From Sipunculus nudus (Eukaryota; Annelida; Sipuncula; Golfingiida; Sipunculidae), in NCBI GenBank assembly GCA_026874595.1, contig CM049316.1, positions 24,699,839 through 24,763,838 of the forward strand: a DNA stretch of 64,000 nucleotides, in the 5' to 3' direction. Below are positions 1-12,676 of the stretch, piece after piece. Made by a program: the position numbers and the translations under genes. Positions within the stretch are counted from its first letter, which is position 1. Each line of letters starts with the position of its first letter. The notes below the pieces were generated by a model. The model saw only the letters and a program-made list of their open reading frames with translations, was not told the DNA's origin and made no database searches.

Positions 1-1080
1 TTATAGTTTTAACTTGTTTAGTTAAAATTTCCTTTTATTTTTTTCCAGGGTATTCAGGTTATATCATTTGGCAATGAAAATGTCAATACCTTATTCATTT
101 TTCTTGTGGTATTTGTGTGTGCCTCTTTTACTGATTCCGGAAGCGATGACTTATTTTCTCTGAATTTCAAACAAAAGTTGATAGTTAATCATATTCTCTT
201 TTTTTATTCTTGAATAACTTATTCGAGTCCAGTTGCCACGCATGCTACATTTCCCTTGGTATTTAAGTAGTTTGAACCTGATTCGGAGCTTTTGTAATGC
301 CATAGGTAAGTCCTATAGGTCCGTTCTTTTACATGTACGAGTACATGTTACATTCCTGCCCTGGACAATCATGCTTGGGGTTGGCTCATTAGGGAGTACA
401 AAACTGCATTGCGTCTGCTCACTGATTGGCATTATCAAAGGTTCCATTTGTAGTGCACGGCTTGCCTTTTCCGGAAAAAAACTTTCACAGGTCAGTTAAG
501 TCAGATGTTCTCCAATGGTTTCCTTGTATCAAGGAATTTCCCCATACATAGTGCTACGTTCGAGGCCTTGAAGACGAACAGGATAAAGCTATCCCTCTCA
601 AGACATTCGGAAGTGAAAATTCATTTATTGCTGGTAAAGCCTGGTATATCAGTATGGAATATTGAAGTCGCTCGCATGCAGGCTGATGGCTGTTTAACTA
701 AAGGGAAAAACTTACTAGATTTATTCTCGGTGAATATGTCAAAGTTTTTATTGATTAATTCTGTGAAAAAGTCATAGGTATTTACCAACCTTCAGAAGAA
801 TTTTTAATATTTCTAATACTTTATTGACTTGTCTAAGAGTATTAATGGTTCAATTGACGGTGCATTTTATGGTTGAATTAAGTATCTGGGATGCATATTA
901 CAATTCCATAATCCAATTGTGTGTAGATTCAGCCTTTGCGGAAGTACTAGTACGAATGGTTGATGTTTGTCAGCGAATTTTTAATGGGTAAGTATATGAA
1001 CACGCATAGAATAACACTTACATGTGATATTAATGATATAAAATTTTCCAATTTTATCGTAATATGGATAAATAATGTTC
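1..1080. other. No gene recognised
   Basis: AT-rich. Short open frames at 233-499 and 505-777 on the plus strand have no recognisable domain. A donor-like CATAG/GTAAGT occurs at 302-311 but no convincing exon surrounds it. Confidence 0.5.
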
Positions 1081-1830
1081 AGACGCAGGCTTCTAGGTCT
1101 CAGGAAAGTATGTTTAAAAGTAACAACCGGTACATAGATCAATGAATATCATACCTTATTTAACTGAACAGATAGTCTGAATTCTTCACGTACAGTCTAG
1201 GCCTTCACCTGAAAGGCATTATCACTTGTAAGGTTAAACGTTAATAGTACTTTAATACCTAAGATAAACGTGATCAGCCAAGGTACATCTACAGAGCACA
1301 TCTTCAAGCCATAATTAATTAGAACTTTTAAAACCGCCCAGTTTTTAAGTGCCGAAAATACTCACAGTCACACGGACTAAACTTGTGTATTAACATGTAC
1401 ACTCCCGAACAACAGGAGGGCATGTCCTGTCAGCTAGACTTGATTCGCTTGATTTATTATTAAGCAACACCATATATTACATGCGCGGAACAGCACAGCT
1501 GTATGTAAAAAAGTCCATGCATTACAAGTGGCACTTGATTTCAGTAAAGCTACCTGAACCTGTGTTAGTTAATCATTGACATTGGTTTTGATCACTTATT
1601 CTATAATTCCTATACAAGTATTAACCTCGCCCGGATTGTGATATATTCCTGCAGACTTTTTATTAAATTTGACCTATATTCGTGGACACACCTGTTTGTT
1701 CACCAGATGACTATATTACAAAGACATTTGGAAAGTAAAAGAATTAAAATGTATTGAGAGAGTGAAGCCTTTTTTTCTGCTAGTGTACTCCAAATAAATC
1801 GTTAATATGAATACTACTGTCATGGACACA
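1081..1830 (+). repeat. Diverged duplication, copy 1
   Basis: About 0.75 kb that recurs, with many small indels, at 2105-2818. Shared landmarks include GGCTTCT(A/T)GGTCTC, ATAGATCAAT(G/T)AATATCA, ACCTGAAAGGCA, TCTACAGAGCAC and ACTCCAAAT(A/G)AAT, all in the same order. Open frames in it are short and not conserved between copies, so it is probably non-coding. Confidence 0.7.
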
Positions 1831-2104
1831 CTTGGGCTGCTGATACATTTAATCAAGATCAAAATGCTATAGTTGTTACAAGGTATATGTCTAGGTGTAT
1901 GTTTTAAAATCATTGAGGGGATAACTATTACGGTTCGTATCCTGCATGCTGAAGGAAGGGTGCATGGACAGCAAACATGTCAACCCCATCGCCCACAGTT
2001 ACTGAATGTCCTCTTATTTAAACTTGATGTTTTCGGTCTTGTAAGTACATGCCGAACTACAAGTGTGCAGCCTGAATGGTTTACATATTTAATTTTAAAA
2101 AAAA

Positions 2105-2814
2105 TAATGCTCCCACGTAGGCTTCTTAGTCTCGGAGAAAGTATGTTAAAAATAACACCTGCACATAGATCAATTAATATCATACCTTATTTAAATAAGC
2201 AGTCTCGGTTCCTCACGTACAGCCCAGGACCCGTCACCTGAAAGGCAATTCCACTTGTAAGTTAAAACATTAATAGTACTTAAATACCCCAGATACACGA
2301 AATCAGCCCCGGTACTTCTACAGAGCACTTCATCTTCAAGATGGATGAAAGGTTTATACGGCCCAGTTGTTAAATACTGAAAAACACAATCACAGGGACT
2401 GGACTTTGGTATTATTACGTACATTCTCGAACAAAAGAAACTTATGTCCTGTTAGCTGGACTAGATCTGCTCTGTTGGTTATTACGCGACACTATATAAC
2501 ACATGTGCAGATAGCACAGCTCGAACTAAAACAAAGTCCAGGTATTTTTCGTGGCACGCGATTTGACTGACGCCAGGTGATTATGTGATAATATATTCTT
2601 TAAGATTGGATAATAATTCATCTATCATTTCTTCGGAAGTGTTACACTGCCTTGACTGTGACATGCTCCTTGGAATTTAAATTATGTTTGATTTACATTT
2701 GTGGTTATACCTTTTTTTCACCAAGGTGAACAGAGGTCAAAAAATAATTATTTTTGAGAAATTAAGCCTAAATATTACTCCAAATGAATAAGGATAAATA
2801 ATGTTGTCAAGGAC

Positions 2815-2818
<4 letters not shown>
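2105..2818 (+). repeat. Diverged duplication, copy 2
   Basis: Second copy of the 1081-1830 unit, offset by about 1.02 kb, ending where an (AT)n tract begins. See copy 1 for the shared landmarks. Confidence 0.7.

Positions 2819-2864
<46 letters not shown>
2819..2864. repeat. (TA)n microsatellite
   Basis: About 22 uninterrupted TA units marking the junction between the duplicated block and the LINE. Confidence 0.97.
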
Positions 2865-2867
<3 letters not shown>

Positions 2868-3333
2868 GAAAGTTTACCTTTACGATGTAGTTTCAGAATC
2901 TTTACAAATGAATTCTGATATAATAATCTTTCATCCCAGGGAAATTGTCTAAGTTTGCAGGTGCGCATCTCTTTCTCATAGTTCTGGCCCGCGTGACATA
3001 AATCCAAATTGCGATCCATATTTATCTGAGAAACAGACATTGGAATCATTGTTATCACCAAAATTCGGAAAACTAACAAACAAAACTGCATTTTGTGCAC
3101 GTTTTGCGAAACGATGACATCCGGTATCATGGTGGAATGGTGAGGGAGCCTCTGTGTTTGCGCTCTGCCTAAAGCAGGACTATTAAAAGTATTATGACCG
3201 GTATGACATGCAGGAGTAAAGCAACGAAAAGTCAAAGCAGTGAAAACATAGACAAGTACATAGAAAAACAAAAGGAAAAATATATAAAACAAGACAAAAA
3301 AAAACAGGAGGACAGGAGGACAATATAAACATC

Positions 3334-4150
3334 ATGGCGGAGTCAGTGGAGGGGTACCCGACAGGTCAGTCCTTACACACATGATTGAAAGTGCAATGTC
3401 AGAAATGAAAGCGATAGTTAGAAACACTAACAGTGGAAGAACCAGGATAAACAAATTTCATTCTGATATGTTGGAGAAGCTGGAGTTTCCAATATAAGAA
3501 AACAAGCAAATAAAGCACGCATTTCTGAACTTTAAACAAGTGTGGGCACAATCAGTGGGGAGGTGGATAAAGTGCAAAGAAACAAAGACAATGACAACAC
3601 AATGATAAAGGGATTTCAGAAGGAAGACACTGAGCTAAAAACTGAAATCTTAAATAAAGACAAGCAATTAGATTTATTGCAAAACAAGTTGAATGAGGAA
3701 CAGAACGAAATAGAACGCAGAAATAAAGAACGGAACCTACGTATTTTTTTGAGTGAGAGAAGAGGCAGCTACAGACAATTGCAAAGAAATGGTGACCATT
3801 AATATTACAGACTGAAAATTACTTAGCGATCTTGACAACGACGCTGTCAGACAAAGAACAGAAAACGCACATAGAACAGGACGTCCTGGCGAAAGCCAAG
3901 ACAAATCATCGTCAAAATGCACAAAGGCCAGACCGAAACGAAATTCTAAAACGAAGTAAAATATTCTTAACAGGCGGCATAAGGTTTGTTGAGGACTTAA
4001 CTATCATTGATTACAAACTGAGGCAAACATTAAAGCCAAGAATGGAAGAAGAATATAATAAAGACAACTAAGTGCGGTTTTGGAGGGGACAGCTGATCCT
4101 CAATGGAAAAGCCGTCCAGTGAAGCCTCCAAAAGGCCCTCTTGTACTCGT
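3334..4150 (+). pseudogene. LINE ORF1 remnant (RNA-binding coiled-coil protein)
   Basis: Frameshifted copy of an L1-type ORF1. A heptad-rich Glu/Lys/Leu segment (3542-3745) matches the trimerising coiled coil; the following RRM-like and C-terminal regions are in at least two other frames (AHRTGRPGE, then ILKRSKIFLTGGIRFVEDL, then RFWRGQLILNGK near 4072-4105). Family role: nucleic-acid chaperone that coats the LINE RNA. Confidence 0.75.
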
Positions 4151-4529
4151 GAAACCACGTATTCATTTTATTATGTAACTTATAATCCGCAAATGCAAGC
4201 AAACTGTGATACACAAAATGTTGACGACCACGTCATTCTTCGGCAGTTCTTGGTCCTTCTCGGGTATGACCGGATCCATTGATCGGGAAGGCCGGTAAAT
4301 GGCGTCATGGCGGCTACATACCTTAGGTCAAGGACACCACTCGCGTCGGAGCCTCACCTGAGCAACCAGGTATATTCCATGGCTTGGTGCTGGTGGTCAC
4401 GTGGTTAGCTCTAGCCATTATGGGAAGACAGCTTAAAAGAAACCTGTTGTTTGATATTATGTATGTTTAGCATAATCTCTCAAAATTAATTGTATCAGTC
4501 AGATATTGTAAATCTGTGGCCAAGGTGAT

Positions 4530-5103
4530 GTTGGTATTAGCAGTAACATTACTGTTTTTAAAAGTTTCCCGCTGTAGCTGCTTATTTATTCTGGGAGGAA
4601 ATTGGGCTTGGGCAACATGCACTCACACAATTTAAAACGATAAAATAACACTTGTTTACTGGAATAAAATTTAAGCCTGAACCTTCAAAATATGAGAACT
4701 GCATATTATTATCTAGACTTATAAATGAAACAGAAAGATACTCACCAGACTAGATAAAAGGACTGCTCTTTGGTAGTGGGTGGCTCTTCACCTGGGTAGC
4801 CGACATTGTCGTAAAACCAACCCCAAAGTGAAAAAGAAGCCAAATACCCTCTGCCTGCCACAGAAGGCAGGCATAGGGGTCCTCTGCTCGATGATCCAAG
4901 AGAGAGAGAATCGCCAGGGCAAGGGGGTTTTATCCCAGAGGGACAGAGGGCGAAGACCTTAGCTGCCTGTGATTGGCTCTGAGACATCTCTATATTGATT
5001 GTCAATCAGTGTTGATGCCCCTCCCCGGCAAGGTCAAAGGGCAAGAATGTTACACCGCAATGTTGACAATAAAATACTGGTCAAGCCTGTACAGCTTAAC
5101 AGT
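4530..5103 (-). other. Promoter-like, GC-richer block inside the LINE gap (possible solo LTR)
   Basis: Between LINE ORF1 and ORF2, the minus strand shows GAGCCAATCA (CCAAT box, about 4970-4980) followed by GGGATAAAAC (TATA-like, about 4930) and then a CT-rich leader. The block could be bounded by TGTT...AACA, as in an LTR, but the adjacent five bases do not match as a target duplication, so the solo-LTR idea is unproven. Confidence 0.25.
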
Positions 5104-5245
5104 TATACAGACATCAGAATCAGCAGGCTGTGTAGAGTTTGTGTTTACAAGGGAACAATGGTGTCAATACTTATCATATTTTATATTTTTCTTCTTAACT
5201 GTGATAAAAGCCTACAAAATATTTTCATTTTACTTTTCAGTTTGA

Positions 5246-7330
5246 CATAATTTCATTAAACTTTAGGGGGTTTAGCAGACTCTATTAAAAGGAGATAAAA
5301 GCAGGAAGTATATCATTGGTTCCATCTGGGCAAAGCTAACGTCATACTTTTACAAGAAATACACAGCACATTGAAACATAAACCACAGTGGCGAGCGAAT
5401 GGGAAGAAGAGATTCAGATTATTTTCTCGCATGGTAAAATTAACGCAAAGGGGGTGTGTATTTTGATTTAAAATTACATAAACTGTGAAATCCATGACAT
5501 CATTTGAAGCAAAGAGGGACAGTTTTTAATTTTAGATATTACAATAGAGCAGACATGTAGCAAATATATATGGTCCCAATCGGGACCGACCAACTTTTTT
5601 CATACATGTATGGAAAACATTTAATCTTTATCAAACGTTAACAGAAAAATAGGTGGAGATTTTAATTTAGTACTTAGATAGAAAAAGATAAAAGAGGAGG
5701 AAATCCTGTCACTCACAGAAAATCACAAGAAGTTATACACTCATGGATTGAAAATATGGATCTGATTGATATAGGCGAAACCAACATCCAAAGTCATTAC
5801 AATATAAATCGAAAAGATATAACTCAACTTTAATTTTTTGTAGATCAGATTTTTCCGCATAGCATAAGGTCTGTCAGCAAATGTAGAAAAGAAAACATTG
5901 ATAGGATCAGGTGTCAAAACTGATCACTCAACTGTAGGAGTTAATTTGAAACGAGAAATTAAACTGTAAACACTTTAATAACCGACATTATAGTACTTTT
6001 ATAAAACAAACTATATTAGAAACTAAAGAATTTAATCCAAACACTAATCCTGATTTGTTATGGGAAACTTTTAAATGCAAAATAAAGGGGGGGGGGACAA
6101 AAATTTATGTTGCTAAAATAAACAATAAAAGGATTCCTTGTCAGAATTGGAGAAAAGCTGACACAGTTACAGGAGCAATATAATTTAAAAATCTGACATT
6201 GAAATTTTAGAAGATACAAAAAATATAAATCTTCAAAATGAGAATATTTTAAAAGAAAAAAACGGGGAGCTATGTTCAAATGTAAAGAAATATGGCATAT
6301 GGACGGAGAAAAGCCATCAAAATACTTTCTGAATTTAGAAAATCTTGTTTTACAATAATGACAGTTAATAATAAAAGATAAAAAAAACATTAAAAATAAA
6401 TAAACACTATAAAACAGAAGCAGACAAAGTTTTGAAAGAAACAGATAATTTTTAAAAAATTTCTATAAATCTTACCAACTTAATTCATCAGAAAAGCAAT
6501 TTTTTTAATTCTTTAAGGATAGAGAGAATTTTAAAAAACCTCTCTGAAGAAGAACTGTTTAGCTGCGATCAAGAAATAGACTGAAAGAGAATTGTTAAGC
6601 TGCCTTAAAAACTTTCAAAATGGTAAGACTCCTGGCACTGATGGACTGTACAAATTATTTTGGGGAAGATATTAAATCAGAACTGATGGCATCCTTTTAA
6701 ATTCACTCTCTCTGGGAAAACTAAATATATCTAAAAAACAAAGCATTTTTACTTTAATTTTGACTATAATTATTATTAACTAAATGCATAGCGCTAAGAC
6801 TGCAGATAGTACTTCAAAGATTAATCCAACCAGACCAAACAGGTTTCTTACCAAATCGATACATTGGCGAAAACATAAACAGAATTTATAATTTAATGAC
6901 TTGCTATAAAAATGAAATAAAAGGCAATCTTATGTTAAAAAATGAAAAAAAAGTGTTCGATTTGTTGGAATGGTCATTTATACAAAAGCTTTTGAATTTT
7001 ATTCAATTTTGGAAACACCTGTAAATGGATTGAGATTCTCTTTTGTGATATTTCCTCTTGCGTTATTAATAATGGATGGGCTTCAAGTTTGTTTCCAGTT
7101 AGCAGAAGGGTAAGACTAAGTTGACCGCTTTCACCGTATTTGTATATTTTATGTGCAGAATTATTGGCAACAAGAATAAAGGAAAGCCCTGATATAGGTG
7201 GAATAAAGATAAATAATGTAGAACATGAGATATCACAATTTGCTGACGATAAAGTATTATTTTTTAAAATAATAAATAGGGCAACAGTAAATCAAATTCT
7301 AATGCCAATAGGAAGCCATTAGCATGAAAA
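5246..7330 (+). pseudogene. LINE ORF2 remnant (endonuclease and reverse transcriptase)
   Basis: APE-type endonuclease start (ISLNFRGFS; LLQEIHST) at 5246-5450, then a long decayed middle, then reverse-transcriptase blocks from about 6600 to 7300, ending with INNVEHEISQFADDKVLFF, whose FADD carries the two catalytic aspartates. At least several in-frame stops and frame changes interrupt it. The order and spacing fit L1/Tx1-type elements rather than CR1 or RTE, but the exact clade needs alignment. Confidence 0.75.
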
Positions 7331-7740
7331 AATGAAATAACAAGTTTAGGCATTAAGTGGACAAAAGGGCCAGTTACAATCTTGGCCGTCCATATTAATA
7401 ACATACTTGAAAGTCTATATCAACTTAATTACAAACCAGCACTGGAAGGCATTAAAAATATAATTAAAATCTGGTCAGGAAGGATTCTGACATCTTTAGG
7501 AAAACTAACAATCATCAAAGCAGAACCTGTGCCACAGAAACAATACCAAATGGCACTGTTGGCAGAACCACCGAAGAAATTTTAATAGTATTGGAAAGAT
7601 TTCTTTTTATTTTCTTATAGAACTCAAAAACAAATTAAATAAAAAGGACTACGGCCAAAGCAGCATATCATTATGGTGGACAGATTATGATAGAGTGTAC
7701 GTAAAAAAAGTAAGGCAACAAAATTAGCATGGGTAAACAG

Positions 7741-8940
7741 ATTATTTAAAGACTAGTTGAATCATGGTTGAAGATACGCTCCCGAGGCAGCGGAAATCTT
7801 GCGCTTCTAAATAAGCTACTGACTTTCCCGCTGCCTGGTTTGACCGTTTATGATACACTGCTGAAGCCTTAGAGTGCACGTTTCGTCCATTGGTTAATAA
7901 GTTACACTGTTTCTGGTCAAATGCCATAAAGCGTTCGAATGTCGTGACGACTCGCTGAAACTTAGGAAAAACTTCTGCATTGTTTTGAGTCTGTCCCATT
8001 GAAGTGTCTGGGCAGACGTGATTCCCAAAGGGCTCCGTTAGCCGTTTAGAGGCCAGAAGGGCTTTTATAGTTTTTGTATACCCTAGGTGCATGGGAGTAT
8101 GAGCAGTCGTTAATATACCCAAGTAAGGGTATAAGTGTAAAGTATAAGGCAACGTTCGGTCTGACGTGTATGAGTATCTGCGAAACCCGAGATTAAGGGT
8201 GAGCAATTAAGAAGAATCAAAGTTTTGCAAGGTTGCACCCAATTCTTCGTCTGAAGTAGGTCAATCCGTTTTCATAGTTTATGTCAATCATGTACATTTC
8301 CTTAAATAAACACCTATGGGGATATTTATTATCAAACAAACCAACAATTATCGCGCGGTCAAGGTGCCTTATTATAGAAAATGGCTCTATCGAATGACGT
8401 AATCATGGTGCATAGGCGGAAACCATATTAGCTTAAACATGTATAGTTTCGAAAAATGTTCAATGATCAGATGCAGCGAATTGAAAATGCAAAGTTATAG
8501 AAGAATTAACTTAATTGCGAATTTACACTGCCAAAGTCCAATACTTCTTTCCGCCCTCTTTGAGCGATATGCAACATTAAATGCACTGAAGCCTTTCTGG
8601 CTTCCACAGGACAGAAAAAAAATCACCTTCTAGAGATTGACTGGTATCAAAGTAAAACTCGTCATTGTATGATTTGCATGTGATGGCATTAAAGATAAAT
8701 TTAATGTATTTACAGGTGATATATTCAGGCAACCTCTTACGTCATACATTTCAACCTCTCTGACACCACAGGAACTAAAAAAAACACTTGAGAGGGTCAT
8801 TCGGTGCTGTTTAAAGTAAGTTTAAAGGCTCGTAAAGCAAAGAGTTTTTATTTAAAAGTTAAAATATTTTATTTATACTGAACAATCTGAATTGACCCTC
8901 CCTTATCCGTCAAATAGTGCCACCAGAGTTTTGAAATAAT
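7741..8940. other. No gene recognised; 154-codon open frame
   Basis: The longest open frame outside known repeats runs on the minus strand at 8206-7742 (154 codons). Its translation has no domain, signal peptide or membrane segment that I recognise, no splice support was found, and its composition is ordinary, so it is most likely a chance frame. Confidence 0.4.
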
Positions 8941-8945
8941 GATAA

Positions 8946-9273
8946 CTAGTGGCCCATGGGCCATGACGCTCAGCTGAATTCAAGGAATGTTGAACAATGA
9001 GCAAAATGACAGCGAGAGTGCAAAAAAAAAATCATGAATTTTGTGAAGAATCCTAAGAATTTGGTTTCAGTTGGCTTTTGGACAGATGACCACTTCATTT
9101 GAAGGTCTCATAAACAGAAAAAAATATGTAAAAATTAGAAAAAAATATACAGCTATTGCCACTAGTCTGCAGGAACTTATGAAACACTCCACGATCAACA
9201 TGCATGCAAACAATCATGGCAGTCAATGCATTCGTTATTCATATACTGGATCTTTTGTATCAATTTTTTTTAA
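8946..9273 (-). mobile_element. Helitron-like element, 3' terminal part (family A/K)
   Basis: Read on the minus strand it ends with the palindrome GGCCCATGGGCC (8951-8962) followed by A-CTAG at 8946-8949 and then T, the classical Helitron 3' end. The subterminal CTCAGCTGA follows at about 8968. The interior matches 27.9-28.2 kb (GTCTGCAGGAA, CATGCATGCAAA, CAATGCATT). It is cut at 9273/9274 by another Helitron-like element. Confidence 0.65.
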
Positions 9274-10510
9274 CTAGAATACGGGTTGTCGACAAGCGAC
9301 TACGTGTATCCGCCGAAATCTGAATGGGACGGGTGAATTGAGGCATGGATTGGAGGCAGGGGGAAATAGAGTGAGGTGTGTTGCATATTAGCATGGATGT
9401 CTGCAGCCGAAATGTGTATGTAGGTGGCGCCAACTACCTTAAAATCAAGAAAGCTATCCAAGTTGTATACATATGCAAAATTTTATGCGGATAAGTCAAA
9501 CCACTACTTGTATATGACTGATTTCAACCAAGAGCAGACAAACAAAAGGAGGCTGTGCAAAAATGGTTGCAGGTGGCGCCACCAATTTTGTATATGATTA
9601 AGACCTATGTGAGATATATACACATGCAAATCTTCAGGGGGATATGTCAAACCAGTCGTGAGATTTAAGCCTGAATGTCTGCAGCGTAAACATAAATGTA
9701 GGTGGCGCCACCTGCCACAAAATCGAGAAAGCTATCCAAGACGTTTAAATGTGCAAAATATTAGGCAGATAAGTCAAACCACTACTGAGGTATGAGTAAT
9801 TTTATCCCACGGCAGACAAACAGACGGACGCTGTGCAAAAATGGTTGCAGGTGGCGCCTCCAGTTTTGCATAAGATAAAGAGCTATGTGAGATCAATACA
9901 CAGGCAAAATATCAGGAGAATACAGCAAACCAGTCCTGAGATATAAGCCTGGATGTCTGCAGCATTAACATAAATGTAGATAGCCTCACCTGCCACAAAA
10001 TCCAGAAAGCTATCCAAGTTGTATAAATATGCAAAACTTTAGGCAGATAAGTCAAACCACTGCCGAGATATGAGTGATTTTATCCCACGGCAGACAATCA
10101 GACGGATTCTGTACAAAAATGGTGGCAGGTGGCGCCTACAGTTTTGCGTCTGATAAAGAGCTATGTAAGATCAATACACATGCAAAATTTCGTTAGGACA
10201 GCAAACCAGTCCTAAGATATAAGCCTGCATGTCTGCAGCGTAAACATAAATGTAGGTGGCGCAACCTGCCATAAAAATCCAGAAAGCTATCCAAGATGTA
10301 TAAACCTGCAAAATATTAGGCAGATAAGTCAAACCACTGCCGAGATATGAGTGATTTTATCCTACAGCAGACAAACAGACGGACGCTGTGCAAAAATGGT
10401 TGCAGGTGGCGCTACCAGTTTTGCGTATGATAAAGAGCTATGGGAGTTCTATGCACATGCAAAATATCAAAAGGATGTGTCAAACCAGTCTTGAGATATT
10501 AGCCCTTGTG
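9274..10510 (-). mobile_element. Helitron-like element B, copy 1, with expanded core
   Basis: Minus-strand 3' end at 9274: CTAG preceded by the hairpin GTCG-ACAAG-CGAC and the subterminal TGTATCCGCC. It is the same family as 30422-31057, but here the core unit is present about four times instead of once. The right end (TTTTGGCGGATACA) is missing, so this copy is truncated or its terminus has decayed. Confidence 0.7.
9395..10504. repeat. 278-bp tandem core array, four units
   Basis: Units start with G(G/A/C)ATGTCTGCAG at 9395, 9673, 9951 and 10227 (periods 278, 278, 276). Each unit contains two related halves, each carrying AGGTGGCGCCACC, then AGCTAT, then GTCAAACCA, so the basic repeat is about 139 bp. 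Confidence 0.9.
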
Positions 10511-12340
10511 TCAATGGTCGATTTAACCATACTGGTTTGTGCAAATTTTAATTTGTGTAATTATTATCAATTTTATACCAAAACACACTATATGCTGCAT
10601 GTGTTGTTAGAAGCTTAACTTATTGTTATAATATATTACAAACATATTTATTGTTGGTGTTCAAGTCCTTATTTTAAAATCTAAACCAGACATTTTCATG
10701 CATGGGTGCACAACGGATTTTTTTTGGTGCCATCTGTTTGTTGCCTGTTGGAAATTAAAATAAAGTTTATGGTGCTCGACATGTGTTATTGAGTTTTCAT
10801 TTTACTGCAGCACTTTTGTACGCAGTGAATATAATATAACCTAACCCCACTGGAGTTTGAGAATAGTCCCGAATGCTGCCAACGCATTCCCAAAGTCAAC
10901 AGTTGCAGGTAAAAGGACGCGGTATATTTAGGGCGCGTGATCTCAATGATAGTCAAGATTGGTAAGCATGTTCTCTCGAAAAATAAAAAAGAACCCTAAT
11001 TGCGACCGCGTTTTAACTCGTCGGTGCATGTGACAGCTTAAACAGAAGTCTATCCATCATTAAACCTAACAATCATTCGTGGCACCGTATCGTGTCCGCT
11101 AAGTAATTCACAGTTCTAACAGTGATTCCCAAAAATTATTAAATCTCTAATCGGCAGGAGTTATGCACAGTACCAGCTTGAACACAGAGTGAGTGCACCA
11201 TTCGTTAGAACAGTTGTGACTTAACATAAGGTTATAGGAAACATGATATTCTGTATCTGCGTCTCAAAGCAAAGCAGTAGGATATACATGCAAAGCATTG
11301 TAATACCGACGGAATTCACCTCGCCATTTTTCTTTCGTCACATATATTTCTGTTAATGTGCGATAATAGTTCTGCAATCTATTTTCCGTCGGCTACAACA
11401 TACATAGCTATAATCATAGTATTTTGCTATGGGTATTTCACTGCAGTTTCTCCTCTAGGAGGCTAATGAATATAATTATATGCCTGTATAACACCGTTTC
11501 AATCCATCACTTCATTCAATAGGACGATCCCACATTACGCACTAAACCCCGAGTTCTTTGGAGGATCTCCCTGTAATACCGAGCTCACCTAATCTCATTT
11601 GACATGAAAAGACCTTCCCTTAAAAAAACAGGTCAGGCCTGTGTTCTTCAGTGAGCAAACAAATCTAACAGTACAGGACTTTCCTGACATAGCCAAAGCA
11701 TCACATACATAGGTATTCTAAAATCGAGTCCCGACGCTACGAACTAACAAGCCCATGAATAAACACCGCTTCCTATGACGGTGTGCATTAAACTCAGCAG
11801 AGATATATTAAGTGTTGCATAGTTTCCTTATGGATAACTGTAAAATATACTATTACATATGCAAGACGTTGCTAAATATATTTGGCGCTGCTGCATAATC
11901 ATATATTCTTTGAAGAAACTGCTGTTAGCAAGTTATACTTCACGCCGAATAGATTATGTGAATATTATTGCACAGGATCACAACGTTAACAGTGACCATA
12001 AAGCGGATGGATGAATTCTTTAATAATAGAGTGATTTTGATTTTTTTCTATGCGGATTACTTTGCTATATATCATGCAGAATAGATACTGCGACTATTAA
12101 TGCATGAGACTAGAAACGTGTACCGTGAACTCATGCGGCTGTTTGTGTTTTGTTGGTGATGCGTTTTACTTCCGCTTTATGGCAGCTGTGTTAAGCGAGT
12201 GACACAGACCCACATGTTGGACGTGTATGGAGATTAGTCTAGTGAGATAATGAGATAAGTGAGGTGACAACCAACCTGGATTTTACATCAGACCATCATT
12301 ACAGAAGTTTATAACTGTGAGACAGCATTGAGAGAACAGT
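10511..12340. other. No gene recognised
   Basis: About 1.8 kb of ordinary AT-rich sequence with no recognised repeat, exon or RNA gene. Confidence 0.4.
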
Positions 12341-12420
12341 AAGAAAACCTTAATCAAATTGCTATACCATTGTGCTTTGTGTGCGGAAATTGTAACTTAA
12401 TATAAAGAGGGGGTTATTTG
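12340..12420 (+). repeat. Dispersed repeat R1, copy 1
   Basis: Contains ATACCATTGTGCTTTGTGTG and TAATATAAAGAGGGGG, shared with 13550-13735 and 16380-16505 (further copies), placing all three in one family. Confidence 0.6.
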
Positions 12421-12676
12421 AAATCGATATCCGATGTTGTAGCCGGGGCAAAGGTGTGAAAACCACAGCTAGCCCCGCAACGCTCGGCTACCTGTACCGC
12501 TAGCAAGCGACTGAGCAGTTGTTCTAAGAGCACTTGTGTGTTATCACCACATCTCGTTGTACTCAAGCAGGCATTGTTCGTCGGCTTGGGATAGCATGTC
12601 AGGCCAAATAATAGAGCAGTTTACTCGCACCAGCATTGGTGAGGTATCTTTTATTAAACGCTTGTGTTCGAGCAGG

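Larger units (their letters stand above)
3310..7740 (+). mobile_element. Decayed L1-like LINE retrotransposon
   Basis: A non-LTR retrotransposon in plus orientation, recognised from three protein segments in the expected order. ORF1: a start near 3334 (MAESVEGYPTG), a coiled coil at 3542-3745, NLRIF near 3735, AHRTGRPGE near 3870, then the RRM/C-terminal block RSKIFLTGGIRFVEDLTIID and KLRQTLKPRMEEEY at 3955-4065. ORF2 endonuclease: IISLNFRGFS near 5250 and ANVILLQEIHST near 5335, the QE(T/I)H catalytic strand. Reverse transcriptase: NGKTPGTDGL near 6620, IQPDQTGFLPNRYIGENI near 6825 and the FADD active-site motif at about 7231. Every block is split by stops and frameshifts, so it cannot be active. 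Its left edge abuts an (AT)n tract at 2819-2864. The 3' end is approximate. The ORF1-ORF2 gap holds about 1 kb of foreign-looking DNA. Confidence 0.85.

Noticed and set aside
3207-3292. Minus-strand open frame running into the (TA)n tract (2807-3292)
   Set aside because: Its C-terminal part is Ile-Tyr repeats translated from the microsatellite and the rest has no domain; a chance frame.
4529-5101. Definite solo LTR
   Set aside because: TGTT...AACA ends can be chosen but the adjacent five bases (GGTGA and GTTAT) are not a duplication; kept only as a promoter-like block.
7742-8206. 154-codon minus-strand open frame as a gene
   Set aside because: No start context, splice sites, domain or composition shift that would support coding.
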